A stretch of DNA of 34,287 nt. It comes from UBA1801 sp035353395. Lineage in GTDB: Bacteria; Acidobacteriota; Holophagae; Holophagales; Holophagaceae. A model generated the notes under the pieces. That model was not told the DNA's origin. It ran no database searches and saw only the letters and a program-made list of their open reading frames with translations. The stretch covers positions 1 through 34,287 of the forward strand of contig DAOPZL010000031.1 of the NCBI GenBank assembly GCA_035353395.1, in the 5' to 3' direction. Position numbers and translations under genes: made by a program. Below are positions 7,729 to 16,098 of this stretch, one piece after another (within the stretch, counting starts at the first letter, position 1; every line of letters starts with the position of its first letter).

Positions 7729-8672
7729 AGCTTGCCTCCAGCGTTCTCGGGGGTTTCGATGAAGACGTCCATCTGCTGGCCGACGTAGACCGGCAGGCGC
7801 TTGCTGTCGAAGCTGTAGATGACCTGGAGCACGCGCGTGTCCACCCGCTCGGTGCTGCTGCCGGTGAGGGAGGTCTTGGGCGTGACGTAGGGCTCCACCC
7901 GCTCGAACTTCACCTCGGCCTTGATGGCCCGGTTGCCCCGCAGGAACGCCGTGGCCCGCGTGCCGGCCTTGAACCGCCAGGCGTCGTTCTCGTCGACGTC
8001 CACGCGGATGTGGTAGGTCTCGCTGCCGCCCAGGCGGATCAGCGGCGTACTCAGCTCGCCCGTGGGCGCGTACTCGCCCGCGTGGAGGTTCACCTGGAGC
8101 ACCTCGCCGGCCATGGGTGCCCGCACCGTCAGCCGGTCGATGGCGGTCAGGGTCGCGGCCTCGCCGGCCTCGGCCGCCTGGATGGCGGCCTTGGCGCTGA
8201 CGACCTTGGCGTCGCCCAGGGCCGCGGCGTACTTCCGCTTCTGGATGTCGTCCACGCTGACGGCCGCCCCCTGGGCGTCCTTGACGAGGGCGTACTGGGA
8301 GGCGGTGTCCTTCTGGGAGGCCAAGGCTTCTTCGAGGGCGCCTTCCGCTGCCGCCAGATCGGCCTTCTTCACCGCGAGGTCCGCCCGCAACTCCCGGTCG
8401 TCGATCTGGAAGAGGGGCTGGCCGGCCTTGACATGGTCCCCCACCTTGACGAGCACCGTCTTGACGATGCCCGCCGTGGCGGTGCCGATGCTGATGTTGT
8501 CGTTGTTGGCCTCCACCAGGCCGGCGCCTCCGATGTAGGTCTTGTAGGGGGCCTCCGCGGGCTGGGCGATCGGCACTGCGGCCGGCCTGGGCGCGTTGGA
8601 GCGCAGGGCGACGCCGACCGCGAGCAGCACGCCGGCGGTGGCGATGATGGGGAGGAGCTTGGTCTTGTTCAT
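7725..8672 (-). CDS. HlyD/DevB-type periplasmic adaptor protein
   Basis: Membrane-fusion protein of 315 aa that links the inner-membrane ABC transporter to the TolC-like channel. Residues 5-22 form a membrane anchor (LLPIIATAGVLLAVGVAL). The lipoyl-like half-motifs are visible as GIVKTVLVKVGDHVKAGQPLFQID (68-91, read in two parts) and VRAPMAGEVLQVNLHAGEY. Between them lies an Ala/Lys-rich coiled hairpin (about 92-165), followed by a beta-barrel segment with VDVDENDAW. The start ATG at 8672 lies 11 bp after the ATPase stop. The gene overlaps the outer-membrane gene by 4 bp. This gene order resembles DevBCA-type heterocyst glycolipid exporters and MacAB-type pumps; which substrate class applies here cannot be told. 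Confidence 0.9.
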   Translation of the reverse strand: MNKTKLLPIIATAGVLLAVGVALRSNAPRPAAVPIAQPAEAPYKTYIGGAGLVEANNDNISIGTATAGIVKTVLVKVGDHVKAGQPLFQIDDRELRADLAVKKADLAAAEGALEEALASQKDTASQYALVKDAQGAAVSVDDIQKRKYAAALGDAKVVSAKAAIQAAEAGEAATLTAIDRLTVRAPMAGEVLQVNLHAGEYAPTGELSTPLIRLGGSETYHIRVDVDENDAWRFKAGTRATAFLRGNRAIKAEVKFERVEPYVTPKTSLTGSSTERVDTRVLQVIYSFDSKRLPVYVGQQMDVFIETPENAGGKL

Positions 8673-8683
8673 GGTGTTCTCTC

Positions 8684-9385
8684 TCAGGGGTTGGTTTCGA
8701 TGCGGTCGATGTGGCCGTCGTCCATGTGGGCGATGCGGTCCGCGAACTCGAAGATGCGGGCGTCGTGGGTGACGATGACGAGGGAGCGCCGGCCGTCCAT
8801 GGCCAGGCCCTTCAGGACCTCCATCACCTTCGTGCCGGTCTGGTGGTCCAGGGCGGAGGTCGGCTCGTCGCAGACCACCAGCTGCGGGTCGTGGACCAGG
8901 GCCCGGGCGATGGCGACCCGCTGCTGCTGTCCGCCGGAGATCTGGGCCGGGAGCTTGTCCACCTTGTCCCCCAGCCCGACTTCCTCCAGGCACTGGACCG
9001 CCCGCGCCAGGGCCTTCTCCCGGTCCTGGCCGTTGATCAGGAGCGGGATGGCCGTGTTCTCGGCCACCGTGAGGGTGGGGATCAGGTTGAAGGCCTGGAA
9101 GACGAAGCCGATGTGACTGCCCCGGTAGCGCACCCGCTCGTCGGCCTTCATCCTCGACAGGTCCTCGCCGAAGAGGGTGCACTCGCCGCCGCTCTGGTCC
9201 AGGATGCCGGCGATGATGGAGATGAGGGTGGTCTTGCCGCAGCCGGAGGGGCCCACGAGCATGAGGAGCTCGCCCGGGCGGACGTCCAGGTCCACGCCCC
9301 GGAGGGCCTGGACGGCGGTGTCGCCCTCGCCGTAGGTCTTGCTGATGCCGCTGCAGCGGACGGAGGAGGAATCGTTCTGGGACAT
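8684..9385 (-). CDS. ABC transporter ATPase, MacB/LolD/DevA type
   Basis: Cytoplasmic ATPase of 233 aa that powers the adjacent permease. Walker A is GPSGCGKTT (45-53), the Q-loop lies in FVFQAFNLIPTLTV, the ABC signature is SGGQQQRVAIARAL (150-163), Walker B is LVVCDEPTSALD (169-180) and the switch histidine is His207 in VTHD. The LIPTLTVAEN pattern and the length are typical of the lipoprotein-release/MacB/DevA group. The ATG at 9385 follows the permease stop by 2 bp. Confidence 0.95.
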   Translation of the reverse strand: MSQNDSSSVRCSGISKTYGEGDTAVQALRGVDLDVRPGELLMLVGPSGCGKTTLISIIAGILDQSGGECTLFGEDLSRMKADERVRYRGSHIGFVFQAFNLIPTLTVAENTAIPLLINGQDREKALARAVQCLEEVGLGDKVDKLPAQISGGQQQRVAIARALVHDPQLVVCDEPTSALDHQTGTKVMEVLKGLAMDGRRSLVIVTHDARIFEFADRIAHMDDGHIDRIETNP

Positions 9386-9387
9386 GG

Positions 9388-10551
9388 TCAACCTTTGAAG
9401 ACGATGGCGGGTTCGAGTTTCATGACCTTGCGGATGCTGACGAGGGCCGCCAGCAGGACGATGACCATCACCGCGCCCCCGCTGCCCGCGAGGAGCTGCC
9501 AGTTGAGGGTCATGGTCATGTCTGATCCGCTGCTCAGGAGCGTATACAGGCTGATCACCCCGGCGCCGAGGCCGAAGCCGGTGAAGCCCACCACCAGGGC
9601 CTGAAGCAGGATCATGCGCCGCAGGGTCCGGTCCGTGGTCCCCATGGCCTTGAAGACGCCGAAGTGGCGGAGGTTGTCGAGGGTGAAGTTGTAGAAGATC
9701 TGGCCCGTGACCGCGGCCCCGACGATGAACCCGACGACCACGACGAAGCCGAAGTTCGCGATGATGCTGGTGTTGTGGATCATGTAGTCCAGGGTCTTCT
9801 CCTTGAACTCGTCCACCGTGAGGGCGCCCAGGCCCGTGCTCCGGGAGATGCGGCGCGCCACGGCCTCCGGGGCCTCGCCATCCTGGGCCTTGGCCAGGAT
9901 GTAGGTGAGCATCTTGCGCTCGGAGGACGCATAGTCGCCCTTGGCGCGGCTGTAGGTCGTATAGATCATGGGCTGGGATGCGAAGGTCTGGACCCCCTTC
10001 GCGATGCCGGCGACGACGGCGCGCTTGTCGTTGATCTCCAGGGTGTCCCCCACCTTGAGCGGGATGGGCTTCCCGCCGGGCGTTGACGAAGGCTTCGCGA
10101 GCCGCCCTTCGGCGCCCGCCTTGTCTACGATGACGCTGTCGGGCTGCCGAAGATTGGCCAGACTCCCTTCGGTGAATTCCGCGGGGCCGCCGATCAGCGT
10201 GGCGTCGTCCAGGCCGATCAGGACGGACTGCACCTGTTCGCCGTTGGACAGGCGGACCTTCTGGGCCCCCTTGAAGAAGGGTACGGCCCAGGCGACGCCC
10301 CGCACGCCCCGGACCCGGTAGAGCTGGGTATCCATCAGGGCCTTGCCGTCGTCCACGTTCTTGACGGTGGGATCCATCACCCAGATGTCCGGCCCGGACA
10401 CGTTGGTGATGAGCCCATTCACGGTCTTGAGGATGGAGATCATGATCCCGGGCTGCTGGATCATCAGGATCGACGCCAGGGCGATCCCCATGACGATGCC
10501 GAGGTACTTCCCCCGGTCTCCGAAAAGCATTTTCAAGGCGATCTGCAGCAC
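9388..10551 (-). CDS. ABC transporter permease, FtsX/MacB (DevC) type
   Basis: Inner-membrane subunit of 387 aa with the FtsX-like fold. One N-terminal membrane helix (about 14-34) is followed by a large periplasmic domain of the MacB_PCD kind (about 50-260). Three C-terminal helices (about 268-290, 313-338, 350-375) follow, with the coupling motif HFGVFKAMGTTDRTLRRMIL between them. The start is GTG at 10551; the next Met (residue 8) would cut into the conserved first helix region ALKMLFGDRGKYLG. It is the first gene of a six-gene unit, and its promoter should lie in the 151 bp before it, where I see no convincing hexamer pair. Such transporters work by mechanotransmission with an adaptor and TolC, as encoded downstream. 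Confidence 0.92.
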   Translation of the reverse strand: MLQIALKMLFGDRGKYLGIVMGIALASILMIQQPGIMISILKTVNGLITNVSGPDIWVMDPTVKNVDDGKALMDTQLYRVRGVRGVAWAVPFFKGAQKVRLSNGEQVQSVLIGLDDATLIGGPAEFTEGSLANLRQPDSVIVDKAGAEGRLAKPSSTPGGKPIPLKVGDTLEINDKRAVVAGIAKGVQTFASQPMIYTTYSRAKGDYASSERKMLTYILAKAQDGEAPEAVARRISRSTGLGALTVDEFKEKTLDYMIHNTSIIANFGFVVVVGFIVGAAVTGQIFYNFTLDNLRHFGVFKAMGTTDRTLRRMILLQALVVGFTGFGLGAGVISLYTLLSSGSDMTMTLNWQLLAGSGGAVMVIVLLAALVSIRKVMKLEPAIVFKG

Positions 10552-10702
10552 GGTCCGGCTCCTTGCATCCCGGGGCGCTCCATTCCCGGGCGTCCCCTCG
10601 GGATTCCATGCTAGGAGCGGATCCGGCGCGGATTCCGGATGGATCCTGAACGGCGGGTCCGGATGGCCGAACTGCTGTGAGGCGTGTCCGAGACGGCCCC
10701 GG

Positions 10703-11665
10703 CTACAGGTCCAGGACCTCGCCTGGATCCAGGATCCTGATCGTGCCGTTCGCGGGCGCTTCCGCGGCCCGCAGCCTCCGCAGGGGCTCGCCGGCGGACT
10801 CGTCGGAGAGGTCGAAGGTCCCGAAGTGCATGGGGACCAGGGTGCCTCCCTCGAGATCCGCGAAGGCCTGGAGGGCTTCCTCGGGGTTCATGTGGCTGGC
10901 CTGCATGAGCCAGGGAGGATCGTAGGCGCCGATGGGCAGGAGCGCATAGTCCACGGGTCCCGCCAGGCCGCGGATCTCCTTGAAGTGGCCGTTGTAGCCC
11001 GTGTCCCCGGCGAAGTAGAGGGACTTGTCCTGCCACTGCACCAGGAAGCTCCCCCACAGGGCCGCGTTGAAGTCCCGAAGGCCCCGCCGGTGCCAGTGCT
11101 GGGCGGGAAGAAGGGTGATCCGCAGGTCCGGGCCGGTCTCGTAGCGTTGGTACCAGCCCGCCTCCTGGACGGCGAGAGACGGATTCGCGCGCTGCACCAG
11201 GCGACCCAGCCGGAGCGGCACCAGGGCCGTCGGCGCCGGGCCCCGGAGCGCCCCGAGGGTGGCCGTGTCCAGGTGGTCGTAGTGCCCGTGGGAGATGAGC
11301 ACGTAGTCCACGTCGATCCCGCCCAGGTTCAGGGGGACCGGCGCGAGCCGCGGAAGGAACTTCGGGCCTTCCGTGCAGGGATCGAGCAGGAGCGTCCTTC
11401 CGGCGAGGCGCAGCAGGAACGACGCGTGGCCGAGCCAGACCAGCCAGTCCCGGTCCTGGGGCGGGAGTTCGGAAAGGATGCGGACGCGGAGCCTGAAGGC
11501 GTCCTCGCGCTTGGATTCCCTCTTGGGATTGCGGGAGAGGCGCCATTTGAGTGCGCGCAGGAAGGAGCCTCCCGCGTCGGACATGTACCGCTCCACGAAC
11601 CTGCCGTCGCAGAACGTGTTGCCCGGAAAGTCCGGCCGGAGGGAGGGGAGACCGGGAGCACCCAC
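10703..11665 (-). CDS. Metallo-beta-lactamase-fold hydrolase (UlaG/NAPE-PLD-like)
   Basis: Predicted metal-dependent hydrolase of 320 aa. The fold's ligands are clear: SHGHYDHLD (HxHxDH), QHWHRRG, FAGDTGYNG and a final MHFGTFDL histidine. The N-terminal RPDFPGNTFCDGRF and WLGHASFLLRLAGRTLLLDP resemble the group that includes NAPE-hydrolysing phospholipase D and UlaG-like lactonases. The chosen start is GTG at 11665, which shares its first G with the asnA stop codon (TAGTG). An internal ATG at 11584 would remove the conserved PDFPGN segment. Tight coupling to asnA suggests cotranslation, but I cannot connect the two activities. The substrate is unknown. Confidence 0.85.
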   Translation of the reverse strand: MGAPGLPSLRPDFPGNTFCDGRFVERYMSDAGGSFLRALKWRLSRNPKRESKREDAFRLRVRILSELPPQDRDWLVWLGHASFLLRLAGRTLLLDPCTEGPKFLPRLAPVPLNLGGIDVDYVLISHGHYDHLDTATLGALRGPAPTALVPLRLGRLVQRANPSLAVQEAGWYQRYETGPDLRITLLPAQHWHRRGLRDFNAALWGSFLVQWQDKSLYFAGDTGYNGHFKEIRGLAGPVDYALLPIGAYDPPWLMQASHMNPEEALQAFADLEGGTLVPMHFGTFDLSDESAGEPLRRLRAAEAPANGTIRILDPGEVLDL

Positions 11666-12702
11666 TACAGCAGCTTGATGCCCGCCTCCGCGCACTGCCG
11701 GACCATCTCCGGAGGCCAGATCCCCACCTGGATCTCGCCCACGTGCGCCTTCTGGAGGAAGTGCATGCAGAGCCGCGACTGGCCGATGCCGCCGCCGACG
11801 GAGAGCGGCAGCTCCCCGTTCAGGAGCCGCTGGTGCCAGTGGAGCTTGGCGCGCTCGGGGCAGCCGCGCGCCTCGAGCTGCCGCATCAGGCTCGTCCGGT
11901 CCACCCGGATTCCCATGGAGCTGATCTCCACTGCGCACTGGAGGACGGAATTCCAGAGCAGGATGTCCCCGTTCAGGCCCCGGTGCCCGTTTCCCGTCTC
12001 CGTGATCCAGTCGTCGTAGTCCGGCGCCCGTCCGTCGTGGGGCTCGCCGTTCCCGAGGGGCGCGCCGATGCCGATGAGGAAGACGGCCCCGAACTGCTCG
12101 CAGACCAGGTTCTCCCGTTCCTTCGGGCTCAGGGTGGGGTAGTCCCGGGCGAGATCCTCGGAATGCAGGAAGGTGATCTCCTCGGGCAGGTGCAGGGGGA
12201 GTTCCGCGTAGTGGTCGTTCAGGTAGAACTCCAGGCGGCGCAGGGCACTGAAGATGCGCACCACCGTGTGCTTGAGGAAGTCCAGCTGCCGCTCCTCGGC
12301 GATGATCACCCGCTCCCAGTCCCACTGGTCCACGTAGAGGGAGTGCAGATTGTCCAGCTCCTCGTCGGCCCGGATGGCGTTCATGTCCGTATAGATGCCG
12401 AAGCGGTGCTGGAATCCGTAGTCCGCCAGGGCCATGCGCTTCCACTTGGCGAGGCTGTGCACGATCTCGGCCTCCATGTCCCCCATGTCGCGGACCTTGA
12501 AGGTCACGGGGCGCTCCACGCCGTTGAGGTCGTCGTTGATGCCCAGCCCCTTCGGCACGAAGATCGGCGCCGTGACCCGCGTGAGGTTCAGTTCCGTGGA
12601 CAGGTTGAGCTGGAAGAAGTCCTTGGTGAACTTGATGGCCTTCTCCGTCTGCTTGACGTCCAGGACGGGGCGGTAGCCCTCGGGCAGGATCAGGCGGCCC
12701 AT
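11665..12702 (-). CDS. asnA: Aspartate-ammonia ligase (asparagine synthetase A)
   Basis: ATP-dependent enzyme that makes asparagine from aspartate and ammonium through an aspartyl-AMP intermediate. It is a class II aminoacyl-tRNA synthetase-like fold, usually homodimeric and cytoplasmic. The product is 345 aa, slightly longer than the roughly 330 aa of the enterobacterial enzyme. Recognisable blocks are GYRPVLDVKQTEKAIKF, VTAPIFVPKGLGINDDLNG, HSLAKWKRMALADYGF, YTDMNAIRADE with VDQWDWE, and the C-terminal GGGIGQSRLCMHFLQKAHVGE (read in two parts). The ATG at 12702 is preceded by GGAGG. Divergent from the GNAT gene across 217 bp, where its promoter must lie. Confidence 0.97.
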   Translation of the reverse strand: MGRLILPEGYRPVLDVKQTEKAIKFTKDFFQLNLSTELNLTRVTAPIFVPKGLGINDDLNGVERPVTFKVRDMGDMEAEIVHSLAKWKRMALADYGFQHRFGIYTDMNAIRADEELDNLHSLYVDQWDWERVIIAEERQLDFLKHTVVRIFSALRRLEFYLNDHYAELPLHLPEEITFLHSEDLARDYPTLSPKERENLVCEQFGAVFLIGIGAPLGNGEPHDGRAPDYDDWITETGNGHRGLNGDILLWNSVLQCAVEISSMGIRVDRTSLMRQLEARGCPERAKLHWHQRLLNGELPLSVGGGIGQSRLCMHFLQKAHVGEIQVGIWPPEMVRQCAEAGIKLL

Positions 12703-12919
12703 GGTGCCTCCAGGTGAGGAATTGATGATATCACGCGGGATGTCATGGAACTTGTCGAAGCGTAAAAATTGTCTGCTGATATGGGCCCTTCAAACTTCCC
12801 GTTCCGTTGAGGGGAAGGGCGGGCCGCCGCGGGGGGGCTGGTGCTACCATCACTCGCCCGGCAGCCTCGGATCCATCGAGGTCCGGAAGCGCGGCCAGGG
12901 CAGGAAGGGTGTCCCCACG
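12703..12919. promoter_or_regulatory. Divergent promoter region of asnA and the GNAT gene
   Basis: This 217-bp gap between divergent genes holds a moderately AT-rich patch (about 12721-12785), unlike its surroundings. For asnA (minus strand) a TCGACA -35-like box and TGATAT or nearby sequence are possible, but the spacing is poor. For the plus strand TACCAT (12845-12850) could be a -10 box without a matching -35. No coding sequence or RNA gene is evident. Boxes are not assigned with confidence. Confidence 0.4.
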
Positions 12920-13510
12920 ATGTCAGAGGCCAGGAAGAAGAACCAGCGGAGCAAGGAAACCAGCGGCAGCGTCACGGTGCGCGAGATGGAGCTGGAGGAT
13001 CTCCATCGGGTCTACGCCCTCGGCGAGAAGGTCTTCACCGCGGACCGGTGGCCCAACCTCTACCGGACCTGGGACGAATACGAGATCGTGGACCGGTTCG
13101 CCGTGGACGGCGAAACCTGCCTCGTCGCGGAGCTGGACGACGAGGTGGTCGGCTTCGCGCTGGGAACGGTGATCGAGAAGCGGAGAAGCGCCTGGAACTA
13201 CGGCTACCTGCTCTGGCTGGGGGTCGATCCCGACGTGGGGCCGCTCGGGGTGGGGTCGAAGCTCTTCACGCGGATGCAGGAGCTGTTCATCGAGAACGGC
13301 GCGCGGATGATGCTCGTGGACACCGCGAGCGAGAACGAGCGGGCGCTCCAGTTCTTCCGCAAGCAGGGATTCGGGAACGAGACAGGCCATGTCTACCTTT
13401 CGAAGAACTTGACCCACGAGATCGAGACGGTCACCCGCCGCAAGCGGCGGCGGTCGCTGTCCGGGGGAGATCCGGGGGGATCGATCACGAGCCCGGAAGA
13501 GGACGACTGA
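12920..13510 (+). CDS. GNAT-family N-acetyltransferase
   Basis: Predicted acetyl-CoA-dependent acyltransferase of 196 aa. A charged, flexible N-terminus (MSEARKKNQRSKETSG) precedes the domain VTVREMELEDLHRVYALGEKVF. Strand 4 and the CoA-binding motif A are seen as LWLGVDPDVGPLGVGSKLF, followed by the late motif ENERALQFFRKQGFGNETG. The C-terminus is a basic/Ser-Gly tail (RRKRRRSLSGGDPGG) that looks disordered. The ATG at 12920 is 73 codons inside a longer frame; the segment before it does not resemble the family. It ends 1 bp before the M20 peptidase start, so the two are cotranscribed. Substrate unknown; a RimI-like protein N-acetyltransferase role is one possibility. Confidence 0.85.
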   Translation: MSEARKKNQRSKETSGSVTVREMELEDLHRVYALGEKVFTADRWPNLYRTWDEYEIVDRFAVDGETCLVAELDDEVVGFALGTVIEKRRSAWNYGYLLWLGVDPDVGPLGVGSKLFTRMQELFIENGARMMLVDTASENERALQFFRKQGFGNETGHVYLSKNLTHEIETVTRRKRRRSLSGGDPGGSITSPEEDD

Positions 13511-13511
13511 G

Positions 13512-14657
13512 GTGCCCGGAGCGGACACCCTGGCGCGCGTGCTCGCGGCGGTCGACGCGGACGGCCTGGAGCGGCTGGCGGCCGAGGCGGTCAGCTGCTA
13601 CAGCCCGTCCTACGCCGAGGGACCCGCCGTGGATCTCTTCGAGGAAGCGATCCTCGCCGCCGGGCTGCCCTGCCGCCGCCAGCCCGTGCCGGCGGAAGGC
13701 GCGTTCGGCGGGCGGGCCAACCTGGTCGTGGAACTCGGCCCGGGGCCCGCGGAGCTGCTCTTCGTGGGGCACCTGGACACGATCCCCCTGCTCTCCGACG
13801 AGAAGCTCGGGGCGCGCCGGGAGGGGGATCTGCTCCACGGCCTCGGCGCGGCCGACATGAAGGCCGGGTGCGCGGCGATGGTGGCGGCCTTCGCGGCCGT
13901 CGCCGCGGCGGGAACCAGCCTGGAGCGCGGGATCGCGCTTGGTCTGGTCGTGGGCGAGGAGGAGTACGGCGACGGCGCCGCGAAGCTGCTCGAGGAGCTG
14001 CGCGCACCCCTCGTCGTGATCGGGGAGCCGACGGGGCTCGTGCCCTGCTTCGCGCACAACGGCTACTTCGAGGCGCACCTGGAAGCGACGGGAGTGCGCG
14101 CGCACGCGGCCCTGCCGGACGTCGGCGCGAACGCGATCCACGCCCTCCTGGACTGGGTCCGGGCGATCGTGGGGGAACTGGGCGGCCTGCCGGCCTCCGA
14201 TTCGGCCGCGGTCAACCTGCGGGAGATCAACGGCGGCGAGAGCCGCTTCGTCATCGCCGACCGCTGCACGGCTCTGCTCGATGTCCACCTCCCCCCGGGC
14301 GGCGACCGCGCGTGGGTCGAGAAGGCCCTGGGGACGGCCCGGGACGCGGCGATCGCGGCGAACGGCCGGGCGCGTCTCGACTGGCGGCTCGCCTACTGGG
14401 CCGCAGGCTACGCGCTCGATGCCGCCGATCCGCGCCTCGCGGCGATCGCGCCCGCCTTCGCGGCCTGCGGCCTGCCTTGCCAGCCGGCCGTCTTCCGCTC
14501 CCACTCCGACGGCAGCCTGTTCCATGCAGCGGGCTCCGCGCCGGTCATCTGCGGACCCGGTCGGCTCGAGGTGGCGCACACCAAGGACGACCAGGTCTCC
14601 TGCTCCGAGATGCTCGCGGCGGCGCGGCTCTACGCCGCGCTGGCGGCCGGGGCCTGA
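13512..14657 (+). CDS. M20-family metallopeptidase / amidohydrolase (ArgE/DapE-like)
   Basis: Predicted di-zinc exopeptidase or deacylase of 381 aa. Conserved sites are VGHLDTIP (His87, Asp89), GLGAADMKAG (Asp115, bridging ligand), VVGEEEYGDG (general base near Glu149 and next metal ligand) and GEPT. A central lid domain includes the usual HAALPDVGANAIHALL histidine, and the C-terminal ligand is in AHTKDDQV. The ArgE/DapE/carboxypeptidase G2 group removes N-acyl groups or single residues. The start is GTG at 13512, one base after the GNAT stop. Alanine and arginine codons favour GCG and CGC more than neighbouring genes do (by eye), which may mean transfer. Acetyl-lysine or N-acyl-amino-acid specificity cannot be decided from sequence. 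Confidence 0.88.
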   Translation: MPGADTLARVLAAVDADGLERLAAEAVSCYSPSYAEGPAVDLFEEAILAAGLPCRRQPVPAEGAFGGRANLVVELGPGPAELLFVGHLDTIPLLSDEKLGARREGDLLHGLGAADMKAGCAAMVAAFAAVAAAGTSLERGIALGLVVGEEEYGDGAAKLLEELRAPLVVIGEPTGLVPCFAHNGYFEAHLEATGVRAHAALPDVGANAIHALLDWVRAIVGELGGLPASDSAAVNLREINGGESRFVIADRCTALLDVHLPPGGDRAWVEKALGTARDAAIAANGRARLDWRLAYWAAGYALDAADPRLAAIAPAFAACGLPCQPAVFRSHSDGSLFHAAGSAPVICGPGRLEVAHTKDDQVSCSEMLAAARLYAALAAGA

Positions 14658-14715
14658 CCCCGGGGGCGCTTGCGTCTTTCCCGGAATCTGATCAGGCTAA
14701 GAACGGCGAGGAATC

Positions 14716-15990
14716 ATGACCTTCGACGGGCTCGGCTCGCGGATCCGGCGGGCTTTTCCAGCGATGTTCCACCGGAATTTCAGGCTCTTCTGGTCCGGAC
14801 AGTGCGTGTCCCTGGTGGGAACCTGGATGCAGAACATCGGGCAGTCCTGGCTCGTGCTCGAGCTCACCGGAAGCCCCCTCAAGCTCGGGTTCGTGAGCGC
14901 GATGCAGTGGCTGCCCGTCATGCTCTTCTCGTTCGCCGCCGGTCCGCTCGTCGACCGCTATCCCAAGCGGAAGATCCTCCTGGTCACCCAGACGGTGCTG
15001 ATGATGCTCGCGCTGATCCTGGCGGCCCTGGTCTGGTCGGGATGGGTACGCTACTGGCACGTCCTCGCGCTGGCCTTGCTGCTCGGGTGCGTGAACACCG
15101 TCGACAACCCGACCCGCCAGGCGTTCATCATCGAGCTGGTGGGGCGCGAGGACCTGATGAACGCGATCTCGCTCAACTCGACCGTGTTCAACCTGGCGCG
15201 CATCCTCGGCCCGGCCGTCGCCGGCCTCCTCATCGGCCTGCTGGGGATCGCCCCCTGCTTCCTCATCAACGGCCTGAGCTTCCTGGCGGTCCTCTGGGCG
15301 CTGGCCGCCCTCCGCATCCCCGAGGCCGCCCGGGAATCGGCCAAGCTGAAGTTCCGCGACTACCTGGGGAACATGTCCGAGGGGATCCGCTACCTGGCCG
15401 TCAATCCAGCCATCCTCTGGCCGATCGTCCTGATCGGGCTGCTGAGCGCCTTCGTCATCAACTACGGCGTGGTGATCCCGATCTTCGCCAAGAACAATCT
15501 CGGCGGGGACGCAAGGGAGTTCGGCTTCCTCATGACCTCGCTGGGAATCGGGTCGACCCTGGGGGCCCTGTCGCTGGCGGCGAAGAGCCGGGAGGGGCCG
15601 AAGTTCCGGCAGCTCTTCCTGGGCGCGTTCGGGATGTCCGTCTTCAGCATGTGCGTCGGGTTCCAGCACTGGTTCCCGCTCTCCTGCGCGCTGCTGGCGC
15701 TGACCGGGTTCTTCCAGATCACGTGCACGGCCCAGATCAACGCGACGATCCAGATCGAGTCGGACGACTCCATGCGCGGACGGGTGATGAGCATCTACAA
15801 CCTCTCCTTCGGCGGCGTCACGCCCATCGGGAGTCTCTACGCGGGCTGGCTGGTGGGCGCCGCCGGAGCCGCGGTGAACTTCGTGGTGAGCGGCGTGCTC
15901 GGCATCCTCTCCGCCGGGCTGTGCGCCTACGCCCTGAAGAAGCGCCGAGGCCGGCCGCAGGTCTCTTCCGCCGCGGACCCGGGGGTGTGA
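14716..15990 (+). CDS. MFS transporter, DHA3/EntS-like
   Basis: Inner-membrane transporter of 424 aa with about 12 hydrophobic segments. The family start FHRNFRLFWSGQCVSLVGTWMQ (read in two parts) and WLVLELTGSPLKLGFVSA, the loop motif GPLVDRYPKRKIL between helices 2 and 3, NAISLNSTVFNLARILGPA, and SMRGRVMSIYNLSFGG all match the EntS-like exporter group (MFS_3). Such proteins export siderophores, drugs or other small molecules by proton antiport. It begins 58 bp after the M20 gene and could share its transcript; a separate weak promoter is possible. Substrate is unknown. Confidence 0.93.
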   Translation: MTFDGLGSRIRRAFPAMFHRNFRLFWSGQCVSLVGTWMQNIGQSWLVLELTGSPLKLGFVSAMQWLPVMLFSFAAGPLVDRYPKRKILLVTQTVLMMLALILAALVWSGWVRYWHVLALALLLGCVNTVDNPTRQAFIIELVGREDLMNAISLNSTVFNLARILGPAVAGLLIGLLGIAPCFLINGLSFLAVLWALAALRIPEAARESAKLKFRDYLGNMSEGIRYLAVNPAILWPIVLIGLLSAFVINYGVVIPIFAKNNLGGDAREFGFLMTSLGIGSTLGALSLAAKSREGPKFRQLFLGAFGMSVFSMCVGFQHWFPLSCALLALTGFFQITCTAQINATIQIESDDSMRGRVMSIYNLSFGGVTPIGSLYAGWLVGAAGAAVNFVVSGVLGILSAGLCAYALKKRRGRPQVSSAADPGV

Positions 15991-16002
15991 CCGGATTCCG
16001 CC

Positions 16003-16030
16003 TTGAGCGCGCGGGGCGGCACGCTATGTT
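16003..16030 (+). promoter_or_regulatory. Candidate sigma70-type promoter for the ProC-like gene
   Basis: TTGAGC (16003-16008) and TATGTT (16025-16030) are spaced by 16 bp. Each matches its consensus hexamer at four of six positions. It lies about 70 bp upstream of the start codon, just after the MFS stop. Confidence 0.4.
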
Positions 16031-16098
16031 TGTGGGATGACCGGAGTGCGGACCCCGCGGGATGTCCAGGCTCCTCGCCTCTGGAAACGGGAGGAAGC

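Noticed and set aside
5467..7788. Long plus-strand open frame opposite the kinase and outer-membrane protein genes
   Set aside because: Composition is Gly/Gln/Glu/Arg-rich without family motifs; both opposing genes have complete, clear domains.
10610..10665. Repeated GGATCC/CCGGAT words upstream of the permease gene as an operator
   Set aside because: GGATCC-like words are frequent throughout this GC-rich window; the copies are irregularly spaced and without consistent symmetry.
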